Source: Treponema sp.
Lineage (GTDB): Bacteria > Spirochaetota > Spirochaetia > Treponematales > Breznakiellaceae
Length of the DNA stretch: 6,335 bases
Direction of reading: 5' to 3'
NCBI GenBank assembly: GCA_031277045.1
Contig: JAISLX010000090.1
Coordinates: 1-6,335, forward strand
Position numbers and translations under genes: made by a program. Shown here piece after piece: positions 1-5,747 of this stretch (positions are counted from its first letter, which is position 1; each line of letters starts with the position of its first letter). Under the pieces are notes generated by a model. It had not been told where the DNA came from, searched no databases, and saw only the letters and a list, made by a program, of their open reading frames with translations.

Positions 1-2
1 GC

Positions 3-217
3 TTTCAAAAATTTGGTATTAAACCAGACGGTATAATAAACTTCCTATTCGAACGAGCCTCCGTTCCGAATCAGGCATCGCTTAAGATACCGCGGAGCTT
101 GCTCCGCGGAGGCTCATTCAACAATATGAAAATGGCGATGGCGATTATACAAAGGAAAAATATCAACAGCCGGATCTAACAGTTGAAGAAATTGACACAA
201 TATTAAAAAATAAATAA
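3..217 (+). pseudogene. 3' remnant of an AT-rich hypothetical gene, interrupted by a palindrome
   Basis: The left edge cuts into a gene on the plus strand. Bases 3-50 read as protein-like sequence (FQKFGIKPDGIINFLF). After a nested palindrome at 51-119, a different frame gives a convincing C-terminus, beginning YENGDGDYTKEKYQQPDL and ending TVEEIDTILKNK with TAA at 215-217. The first frame instead runs to a stop at 177-179. The simplest reading is one gene whose frame was broken by the insertion. Base composition is clearly more AT-rich than the pot genes, which suggests a transferred segment. The product is not recognised. Alternatively, the two halves may belong to different genes. The assignment rests only on codon-like amino acid composition. 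Confidence 0.45.
51..119. repeat. Nested palindromic element inside the broken gene
   Basis: The outer arms 51-63 and 107-119 are complementary at 12 of 13 positions. An inner perfect hairpin has arms 90-98 (CCGCGGAGC) and 101-109 (GCTCCGCGG) with a two-base loop. The arms share bases, so two alternative folds exist. ATTC occurs immediately before the element (47-50) and as its last four bases (116-119), which could be a target duplication. The size of 69 nt is a multiple of three, but the protein-like frames on its two sides differ. It looks like a small non-autonomous palindromic insertion. Confidence 0.6.
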
Positions 218-228
218 AAATCGGCACT

Positions 229-458
229 GCACATAACTCGGCAGCTATGCTGCCGCGGACTGTTTACGCCCCCCAGCATAGCTGGGGACGCCGCCGGCAG
301 GCGGCTCGGGGTTCCGTTCGCCTAGATCGTTCCGCTGCGCGCAGACCTTCGGTCTGACCATTCCCACGGCTCATTCCGGCACATTTGGGCGGTACGAAAC
401 CCTACGGGTTTCTTTATGGTGCCGCCCAAACGTCGTAAACAGCCGGAACGTTATGCGC
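229..458. repeat. Multi-hairpin inverted-repeat element, attC-like ends
   Basis: Outer arms GCACATAAC (229-237) and GTTATGCGC (450-458) pair with one mismatch. A second arm pair, 256-268 (less A259) with 434-445, pairs perfectly over 12 bp and leaves A259 as a single bulged base. This R-box, L-box and extrahelical-base layout is that of an integron attC site, and the element begins 12 nt after a stop codon, as attC sites do. Inside are perfect hairpins at 239-255, 271-287, 290-305, 342-356 and 396-412. The last is enclosed by a 12-bp stem 384-395/419-430 with one G-T pair. Against attC: each outer box departs from the RYYYAAC/GTTRRRY consensus at one position, and 230 bp is longer than usual. 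The inverted repeats are certain; the attC identity is inference. Confidence 0.6.
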
Positions 459-536
459 TATACTCACGGACAGTATGCTCTCAACGAACCCAGGGCTATT
501 GTCTACGAGTTCCCGCTTACGGTGAGCAATGAGTAA
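453..536 (+). CDS. Small ORF, 27 codons, with EPRAIxYEFPL motif
   Basis: ATG at 453 lies inside the right arm of the attC-like element, and the frame ends at TAA 534-536. The peptide starts MRYTHGQYAL, carries EPRAIVYEFPL in its second half and ends TVSNE. The same motif recurs at 1483-1518 as EPRAIRYEFPL. Over 12 aligned codons, ten amino acids are identical and five of those use different codons (for example AGG versus CGT for Arg), so selection on the peptide is likely. There is no strong ribosome binding site before 453. The frame could therefore be the tail of a once longer gene rather than a free small protein. Function is unknown, and no family is recognised. Confidence 0.4.
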   Translation: MRYTHGQYALNEPRAIVYEFPLTVSNE

Positions 537-779
537 TTATTAATGAATAACCCTATTCACCTGACAGGCGCAGGCCGGGGCGTAACCGTCCTTCCCAGTC
601 CAGAAAAGCCCCTCCCTATTTCCCATATCAGGGAAGCGTCTGTTCCCTGGGCAGGGAAGAGCCTCACACGCGCCCAGGTGCGAGCCTCACACGCGGGGCG
701 AGCGCTTTCATGAGGGGTACCTCATTATCTTGTGGCTTTTATCCCAAATCACCTGTACATTAAAAGGAGGAGGCGCATC
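537..779. other. Intergenic stretch with small hairpins and a direct repeat
   Basis: I see no convincing coding region here. It holds an inverted repeat CAGGGAA/TTCCCTG (629-635, 643-649). A 14-bp direct repeat GAGCCTCACACGCG occurs at 659-672 and 682-695. A hairpin ATGAGG-GGTA-CCTCAT spans 710-725, just upstream of the next gene. No promoter with acceptable spacing was found by eye. Confidence 0.5.
764..770 (+). promoter_or_regulatory. Ribosome binding site that fixes the nuclease-like gene start
   Basis: AAGGAGG lies nine bases before ATG 780, a near-ideal Shine-Dalgarno. It selects this start over the in-frame upstream TTG/GTG-type codon at about 732, which has no comparable site and would add a basic stretch of 16 residues. 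Confidence 0.8.
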
Positions 780-1451
780 ATGGCGAACATACAGGAACGC
801 GTCCCGCTGAACTTCGATTCGGTGTGGGTCATGTTCCAGGAAACGGGCAAGAGGTTCCAGGAAACGGAGAAGCTGATCAGGGAAAGCTCCCAGGAAACGG
901 AGAAGCTGCTCAAGGAAATCTCCCTGGAAGCGGACAAGAGGTTTAAGGAACTATCTCTGGAGATGAAAGAGAGCGGCCGCAGGATGGAACAGAGCAAGCG
1001 GGAACTGGACAAGAAAATGGGAGACCTGGGCAACCGCTTCGGCGAACTGGCCGAACATCTGGTGGCTCCCAGCATCGAAGAAAAGTTCAACGCCCTGGGG
1101 TATCATTTTGACGCCGTATCGCCCGGCGGGATGCGTATCGACGGGACGGACGGGCAGGCGCTGGCGGAAGTCGACTTGCTGCTGCAAAACACGGAAACCA
1201 TGATGGCGGTGGAGGTAAAGGTGAAGCCGCAGGACCGGGATGTTGATGAACACCTTAAGCGGCTGGAAACACTGCGGGCATGGGCGGACAAACACAGGGA
1301 TCAGCGGAAGATACTGGGGGCGCTGGCGGGGGCCATTATGCCCCAGGGGGTGCGGCAGTACGCGCTCAATGCCGGGCTGTACGCGATTGTACAGTCCGGG
1401 GACACGGTGAAGATAGATGTCCCGGAAGGCTTTGTGCCCCGGCAGTGGTAG
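780..1451 (+). CDS. Coiled-coil protein with PD-(D/E)XK nuclease-like domain (DUF3782-like)
   Basis: The product has 223 residues. Residues about 18-90 form a highly charged coiled coil built on repeats of (F/S)QET(E/G)K. The DNA unit CCAGGAAACGG recurs at 836, 857 and 890, spaced by 21 and 33 nt, i.e. 7 and 11 residues (heptad and hendecad). Residues about 91-223 resemble the PD-(D/E)XK fold: E92 in a helix, D132 in LAEVDLLLQN, then E145 and K147 in VEVKVKP. This layout is typical of DUF3782-type proteins, which are of unknown function and usually predicted to be nuclease-like. There is no signal peptide or membrane segment, so it is likely cytoplasmic. The gene stands alone between repeat-rich flanks and shares no operon with potA. 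Nuclease activity is inferred from motif residues only, and a structural role is possible. Confidence 0.75.
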   Translation: MANIQERVPLNFDSVWVMFQETGKRFQETEKLIRESSQETEKLLKEISLEADKRFKELSLEMKESGRRMEQSKRELDKKMGDLGNRFGELAEHLVAPSIEEKFNALGYHFDAVSPGGMRIDGTDGQALAEVDLLLQNTETMMAVEVKVKPQDRDVDEHLKRLETLRAWADKHRDQRKILGALAGAIMPQGVRQYALNAGLYAIVQSGDTVKIDVPEGFVPRQW

Positions 1452-1575
1452 GCGTCCCCTCTCCTCCAGCGTCCAGACGCTCAAAGAACCCCGTGCCATA
1501 CGTTACGAATTCCCGCTGCTTGTTCCCGCTCCCGAAACGCCGCCCGCCGGGGGGCGGCCCAGGGCAAACGATTGA
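1417..1575 (+). pseudogene. Second EPRAIxYEFPL peptide copy, possible remnant ORF
   Basis: In the frame ending at TGA 1573-1575, bases 1483-1518 encode KEPRAIRYEFPL, matching the peptide at 483-518 through mostly synonymous changes. The nearest in-frame ATG (1417) lies inside the preceding nuclease-like gene and has no good ribosome binding site, so the 5' part is doubtful. The clearly supported portion is about 1461-1530. Downstream of the motif the frame becomes Pro/Gly-rich (LVPAPETPPAGG) and runs through a perfect 7-bp GC hairpin (1539-1545/1552-1558). It may be a decayed gene tail captured with the neighbouring cassette. No family is recognised. Confidence 0.35.
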
Positions 1576-1612
1576 CTTTAGTTGGCAAAATCCGCATTGT
1601 ACCCTGTAGAAT
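1572..1612 (+). promoter_or_regulatory. Candidate promoter of the pot operon
   Basis: Two sigma70-like readings are possible. TTGACT (1572-1577) is followed after 17 nt by a weak CATTGT (1595-1600). TTGGCA (1582-1587) is followed after 19 nt by TAGAAT (1607-1612). Either would start transcription shortly before potA. The call comes from spacing and similarity by eye only, and neither pair is ideal. Confidence 0.35.
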
Positions 1613-1645
1613 CGTAAAAGAGGTTTCGGAGGTAAAAGAAACAGA

Positions 1646-2794
1646 TTGAAAGGGAGCGATGTGGTCATCAAAGCGGTCTCAAAAAACTTTGGCGGCTTTA
1701 GGGCATTGAACGGAATTGATCTGGCCATCCGGAAGGGCGAATTTTTTTCCCTCCTGGGGCCTTCGGGTTGTGGCAAGACAACCTTGCTGCGGATCATCGC
1801 GGGTTTCGAGAGCCCGGACTCAGGCGCGGTACTTATTGATAATGCCGATGTGCTTCCCCTTCCTCCCAACCGGCGGCAGGTTAATACGGTGTTCCAGAAC
1901 TACGCCCTGTTCCCCCATTTAACGGTTTTTGAGAATGTGGCTTTTTCCCTGCGTATCAGGCGCGTCCCCAAAAAAGAGGTCCAGCCCAGGGTGGACAGCT
2001 ACCTCAAGCTGGTCCAACTGGAAGGGCACGCCCACAAAAAGCCGAATCAGCTTTCCGGCGGCCAGAAACAGCGGGTTGCTATTGCCAGGGCTCTGATCAA
2101 CGAGCCCCGGGTACTCCTGCTGGACGAGCCCCTCTCCGCGCTGGACGCCAAGCTGCGCCAGCACATGCTTATCGAACTGGATCAGATTCACGACAAAATC
2201 GGCATCACCTTCATCTACGTTACCCACGACCAGCAGGAGGCCCTCTCGGTTTCCGACCGTATCGCGGTGATGAACCAGGGCGACGTGCTTCAGGTCGGCA
2301 CCCCCCACGAGATTTACGAAAGCCCCGCCACGGATTTTGTGGCCCGTTTTATCGGCGAAACAAATCTGTTCGACGCCGCGGTGGCGGGGGTGGAAAAACT
2401 CGCGCCGCCGCCTTCCGCCGCGGGGCAGGACACGGAGTATATGGCGGATCTGGAGGTTCCCGGCCTGGGCCGGATCAAGGTAACTACCGTGGACAAGGTG
2501 GCCCCCGGCCAGAAGGTAAGCTTTACGGTGCGGCCGGAAAAGATTGTCATTTCCAAGGAACGGCCCAGCACCAAGCGGGAAGACATCAACCTGTTCCAGG
2601 GGATCGTGGACGAGCCTATCTATTCGGGATTCCAAACGAAATTCTACGTGAAACTTCGCGGCGATGTGCTTGTCAGGGCGGTAAAGCAGCACGCCAAATA
2701 CTACGACGAGGGGCCCGACATTGTCTGGAAAGATGAGGTTTTTATTTCCTGGAGCGCCAATGACGGCTATATTGTCGAGGTGGAAAAATCGTGA
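1646..2794 (+). CDS. potA: Polyamine ABC transporter ATP-binding protein PotA
   Basis: This is the cytoplasmic ATPase that powers putrescine/spermidine import through PotB-PotC. The 382 residues match the usual PotA length. The nucleotide-binding domain is complete: Walker A GPSGCGKTT (38-46), Q-loop Q84, signature LSGGQ (136-140), Walker B VLLLDE ending D160-E161, D-loop SALD (164-167) and switch H194. A C-terminal TOBE-type regulatory domain follows (about 240-380). The start is uncertain. TTG 1646 lies 13 nt after GGAGGT (1628-1633). The in-frame GTG 1661, four bases after AGGGAG, would remove five residues. The last four bases overlap the potB start (GTGA), implying translational coupling. 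Iron- or sugar-type ABC ATPases are similar, but the permeases and PotD next door fix the polyamine assignment. Confidence 0.95.
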   Translation: MKGSDVVIKAVSKNFGGFRALNGIDLAIRKGEFFSLLGPSGCGKTTLLRIIAGFESPDSGAVLIDNADVLPLPPNRRQVNTVFQNYALFPHLTVFENVAFSLRIRRVPKKEVQPRVDSYLKLVQLEGHAHKKPNQLSGGQKQRVAIARALINEPRVLLLDEPLSALDAKLRQHMLIELDQIHDKIGITFIYVTHDQQEALSVSDRIAVMNQGDVLQVGTPHEIYESPATDFVARFIGETNLFDAAVAGVEKLAPPPSAAGQDTEYMADLEVPGLGRIKVTTVDKVAPGQKVSFTVRPEKIVISKERPSTKREDINLFQGIVDEPIYSGFQTKFYVKLRGDVLVRAVKQHAKYYDEGPDIVWKDEVFISWSANDGYIVEVEKS

Positions 2795-3666
2795 GCGCCG
2801 GTTCCGGCAGGCGTAATTACGGCCCTCTGTACGCTTCGCCCATGGCCGTGTGGTTCACCGCCTTTTTTCTGGCCCCCATCATTATCATCGTGGTCTACAG
2901 CTTTCTTAAAAAGGGGCTTTACGGCGGGGTCGACCCGCATTTTTCGCTGGACGCCTACCGAAACCTGGGGAACCCCAATTTTCTTATTGTTACGGTCCGG
3001 ACCATTCTTACCTCCGCGGCCGCCACGGTTATTACGATCCTTATCGCCATGCCCTGCGGCTACTACATGGCCCGCAGCCGGGGCCAAACTTTCCTGCTGC
3101 TGCTCATCATCATACCGTTTTGGACCAATTTCCTTATCCGGGTATTCGCGTGGATGAATATTCTGGGGAACAGCGGTTTCTTGAACGAATTTCTGATGCG
3201 CGCCGGCCTTATCGACGACTACATCCACTTTCTCTACAACCAGCGGGTGGTGGTTTTGGTGCTGGTGTACATGTACCTTCCCTACGCGATTCTGCCCCTC
3301 TTTTCCACTATTGATAAATTCGATTTTTCCCTGCTGGAAGCGGCGCGGGACCTGGGGGCCACCAAGCCCGTTTCTATCCTCCGGGTTCTTCTTCCCAATA
3401 TCAAAAGCGGCATCTACACTGCGGTACTTTTTACGTTTATCCCTATTTTCGGGGCCTACGCGGTGCCCCTGCTGGTGGGGGGGAAGGATTCCTACATGCT
3501 GGGGAACGTTATCGCCGACCGGCTTACCAAATACCGGGACTGGCCCCTGGCCTCCGCCATTTCCATGGTCCTTACGGTGATAACCACCGCGGGGATCATG
3601 CTGATGATGAACGTGCAGCGCCGGGAAACCAGGGCCCGCACCGATGAACCGGGGAGGGCGAAATGA
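2791..3666 (+). CDS. potB: Polyamine ABC transporter permease PotB
   Basis: This is an inner-membrane permease subunit of 291 residues, the usual PotB length. About six hydrophobic segments are visible, with the first at about 17-39 and the next two at about 64-94 and 99-125. The PotB-typical stretch IIPFWTNFLIRVFAWMNIL lies at about 107-125. The cytoplasmic EAA loop that docks on PotA is EAARDLGATKPVSILRVLLP from residue 183. Translation starts at GTG 2791, which overlaps the potA stop by 4 bp. GAGGTGG (2777-2783), seven bases upstream and still inside potA, serves as ribosome binding site. With PotC it should form the heterodimeric channel. Identification is by family motifs and gene order. 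Confidence 0.94.
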   Translation: MSAGSGRRNYGPLYASPMAVWFTAFFLAPIIIIVVYSFLKKGLYGGVDPHFSLDAYRNLGNPNFLIVTVRTILTSAAATVITILIAMPCGYYMARSRGQTFLLLLIIIPFWTNFLIRVFAWMNILGNSGFLNEFLMRAGLIDDYIHFLYNQRVVVLVLVYMYLPYAILPLFSTIDKFDFSLLEAARDLGATKPVSILRVLLPNIKSGIYTAVLFTFIPIFGAYAVPLLVGGKDSYMLGNVIADRLTKYRDWPLASAISMVLTVITTAGIMLMMNVQRRETRARTDEPGRAK

Positions 3667-4532
3667 ACATAAAAAATATCGTCCGCTCGGTTGTTACCTC
3701 ACTGCGGCAGGGACCCGGCGTATCGGAGGCGTCCCGCCACGCCAAACGGGCCTTCCAGCGGCCTTTCTCCTTTTCCCAGACTATTTTTATCGCGGCCATT
3801 GTGTTCCTGTTTCTGCCCCTGTTCGTGCTGGTTCTCTATTCGTTTAACGCCTCCAAAGGCATGGGCTGGACCGGGTTTTCCTTTGTCTGGTACGAGCAGC
3901 TCTTTCTCCACTCGCGGGACCTGTGGCGGGCTTTCTGGAACAGTATCCTTATCGCCGTTACGTCGGCGGGAACGGCAACGGTGCTGGGAACGTTTGGCGC
4001 TATCGGGGTGGCCTGGTACCGTTTCAAGATACGAAACTATGTGCAAATTATTTCCTTTCTCCCGATGATCCTGCCGGAGATCATCATCGGGGTCTCCCTT
4101 TCAATTTTCTTTGCGGGGGTGGGGGTAAAGCTGGGACTTCTGACAATTTTTATAGCCCATACCACGTTTAATCTGCCCTTTGTGTTCCTCATGGTTACAG
4201 CCCGCCTGGACGAATTCGACTTTTCCATCATCGAGGCGGCGCGGGACCTGGGCGCCAACGAGACCCAGACCCTGCGCAAGGTAACGGTCCCCATCTGCAT
4301 GCCCGGCATCGTCTCCGGTTTTCTTACCGCCGTCACGATTTCTCTGGAGGACTTTGTCATTACCTATTTCGTGGCGGGGCCCGGCTCATCTACCCTGCCC
4401 CTCTACATCTACTCGGCAATCCGTTTCGGGGTATCGCCGGTTATCAACGCCCTTTCGGTGGTGATGATCCTGGGAACGGTACTGTTAACCTATATGCTTA
4501 GGAATTTCCTAAAGTACATCGCGGCAAAGTGA
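3663..4532 (+). CDS. potC: Polyamine ABC transporter permease PotC
   Basis: This is the second inner-membrane permease, with 289 residues. It begins at ATG 3663, overlapping the potB stop by 4 bp (ATGA), with the purine-rich GGGGAGGG just upstream as ribosome binding site. After the first membrane segment (about 39-59) comes LYSFNASKGMGWTGFSFVWY, very like the start of E. coli PotC. The EAA loop EAARDLGANETQTLRKVTVP begins at residue 191. The N-terminus carries about 30 extra, basic residues before the first membrane segment compared with E. coli PotC (about 264 residues). This could be a real extension or a sign that a later start is used, but the coupled ATGA start argues for the long form. 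Confidence 0.94.
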   Translation: MNIKNIVRSVVTSLRQGPGVSEASRHAKRAFQRPFSFSQTIFIAAIVFLFLPLFVLVLYSFNASKGMGWTGFSFVWYEQLFLHSRDLWRAFWNSILIAVTSAGTATVLGTFGAIGVAWYRFKIRNYVQIISFLPMILPEIIIGVSLSIFFAGVGVKLGLLTIFIAHTTFNLPFVFLMVTARLDEFDFSIIEAARDLGANETQTLRKVTVPICMPGIVSGFLTAVTISLEDFVITYFVAGPGSSTLPLYIYSAIRFGVSPVINALSVVMILGTVLLTYMLRNFLKYIAAK

Positions 4533-4606
4533 TACTGCGTCCGGGCCACGGGCCGGAGCTTCGGGAGCGCCCCCGCCGCGGCGGGCTGCCGGGTTTTAAC
4601 GTGTAT

Positions 4607-4632
4607 AAAAAACCTGCGGGTTTTTATATTTT
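4607..4632 (+). terminator. Terminator-like hairpin between potC and potD
   Basis: AAAAACC (4608-4614) and GGTTTTT (4619-4625) form a 7-bp stem with loop TGCG, followed by ATATTTT. The stem has only two G-C pairs, so termination is probably partial and potD may be read through. It lies downstream of a perfect 14-bp GC palindrome (4572-4585). Confidence 0.4.
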
Positions 4633-4637
4633 AACGG

Positions 4638-4657
4638 CGGTTTCGCACGCGAAACCG
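4638..4657 (+). promoter_or_regulatory. Strong hairpin in the potD leader
   Basis: CGGTTTCGC (4638-4646) and GCGAAACCG (4649-4657) are a perfect 9-bp inverted repeat with a two-base loop. It ends ten bases before the potD Shine-Dalgarno. It could protect the 5' end of a potD transcript or be an operator for a dimeric regulator. The sequence shows only the dyad. Confidence 0.45.
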
Positions 4658-4679
4658 TCCGGCTATCAAGGAGGTCATG

Positions 4680-5747
4680 ATGAAAAGGACCCGAAATAAC
4701 GCGGTTGTTTACATTGCCGCGCTGGCTGCGGCGCTGCTGTTTCCCGCCCTGGGCTGGGGCGGGGGCAAATCGGATCAGAACCGGCTGTACATTTACAACT
4801 GGACCTATTACACCCCGGATTCGGTCATCGGGAAATTCGAACAGGAATACGGTGTTACGGTGGTCTACGATGAATTCGCCAGCAACGAGGACATGTACGC
4901 CAAAATCAAAGCCGGCGGCTCCGGCTATGACATCGTGTTCCCCTCCCAGGATTTTGTGTCCATCATGATCAGTCAGGGTATGTTCGAGAAGATCGACAAA
5001 TCCAGGCTGTCCAATCTGAAGAACGTGGACCCCGCGGTTTTACAAAAGGCCACCTACGATCCCGGCATGGAGTATTCGGTCCCCTACTACTTCGGCGCCG
5101 CGGGAATCGCGGTAAACACCGCCAAGGTCCCCAGCTTTGAACGGAGCTGGTCGATCTTCGCACGGACCGATCTTAAGGACCGCATGACCATGCTGGACGA
5201 TATGCGGGAAGTGATGGGGGACGCGCTGAAATACCTGGGCTATTCGGTGAATACCGCAAACGCCGCGGAGATCAACGCCGCCAGAGACCTTATCAACGAC
5301 AAATGGAAGCCCAACCTGGTTAAATTTGACGCCGAAGCCTTTGGCAAGGGTTACGCGGACGGGGAATTCTGGGTGGTCCAGGGCTACCCGGAGGTAGTTT
5401 TTGAGGAAATTGGCGGCAACGAGCAGTTGAGGAACGACACGGTCTTCTTTATTCCCCCGGAAGGCGGCCCTTCCTACATCGACAGTATGTGCATTCTCAA
5501 GGGTTCCAAACACATCGATCTGGCCCACAAATTTATCGACTTTATTCACCGGCCGGAAATCTACGCGGAATTCTGTGACTACTTTGGCTTCCCCGCCACC
5601 GTCAACATTCCCGCCCGGCAGTACAAACAGGGCGTTTCCCACTACGACGCCGGGGAACTTGCCCGCACGGAGCTAAAGTACGATCTGGGTGAAACCCTGG
5701 AACTGTACAACACTGTCTGGTTTGACAGTATCCGGGCAGGAAACTAA
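4680..5747 (+). CDS. potD: Polyamine-binding periplasmic protein PotD
   Basis: This is the substrate-binding protein that delivers putrescine/spermidine to PotBC; 355 residues, family-typical. AAGGAGGT (4668-4675) favours the second ATG of an ATGATG pair (4680; the first is 4677). Residues 1-25 form a signal peptide (MKRTRNN, a hydrophobic core, then PALG) with no lipobox cysteine. Alignment by eye with E. coli PotD places conserved pocket residues at W41, Y44, S89, D174, E177 and D268. The Asp and Glu normally bind the amines. Differences are D91 for Tyr85, V233 for Trp229 and Y266 for Trp255, so ligand preference may differ. LYIYNWTYYTPD and the DDMREV motif are diagnostic. It follows potC after 147 nt, possibly with its own expression level. 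Confidence 0.94.
   Translation: MKRTRNNAVVYIAALAAALLFPALGWGGGKSDQNRLYIYNWTYYTPDSVIGKFEQEYGVTVVYDEFASNEDMYAKIKAGGSGYDIVFPSQDFVSIMISQGMFEKIDKSRLSNLKNVDPAVLQKATYDPGMEYSVPYYFGAAGIAVNTAKVPSFERSWSIFARTDLKDRMTMLDDMREVMGDALKYLGYSVNTANAAEINAARDLINDKWKPNLVKFDAEAFGKGYADGEFWVVQGYPEVVFEEIGGNEQLRNDTVFFIPPEGGPSYIDSMCILKGSKHIDLAHKFIDFIHRPEIYAEFCDYFGFPATVNIPARQYKQGVSHYDAGELARTELKYDLGETLELYNTVWFDSIRAGN

Noticed and set aside
229..458. Structured RNA gene, tRNA or riboswitch in the hairpin cluster
   Set aside because: There is no acceptor or TPsiC-like pattern, and no riboswitch core that I recognise. The nested symmetry around complementary outer boxes fits a DNA recombination or repeat element better.
659..695. 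CRISPR array
   Set aside because: There are only two copies of a 14-bp repeat, 23 nt apart. The unit is too short and too few, and no cas gene is present.
951..1499. Open frame of 182 codons on the minus strand
   Set aside because: It is antisense to the coiled-coil gene, which has a strong ribosome binding site and sensible domain content. I see no ribosome binding site or motif for the antisense frame.
1280..1609. Open frame of 109 codons on the plus strand overlapping the nuclease-like gene
   Set aside because: Most of it is a shifted reading of the nuclease-like gene and the composition is biased (Gly, Arg, Pro). The better-supported frame at 1483-1518 is a different one.
1576..1645. 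Polyamine-sensing leader or riboswitch before potA
   Set aside because: The leader is only about 70 nt and shows no clear stem or known motif apart from possible promoter boxes and a Shine-Dalgarno.
1919..2692. Long open frame (257 codons) on the minus strand
   Set aside because: It lies wholly antisense to potA, which has every ABC ATPase motif. The frame is open because of GC-rich codon bias, and it shows no recognisable domain.
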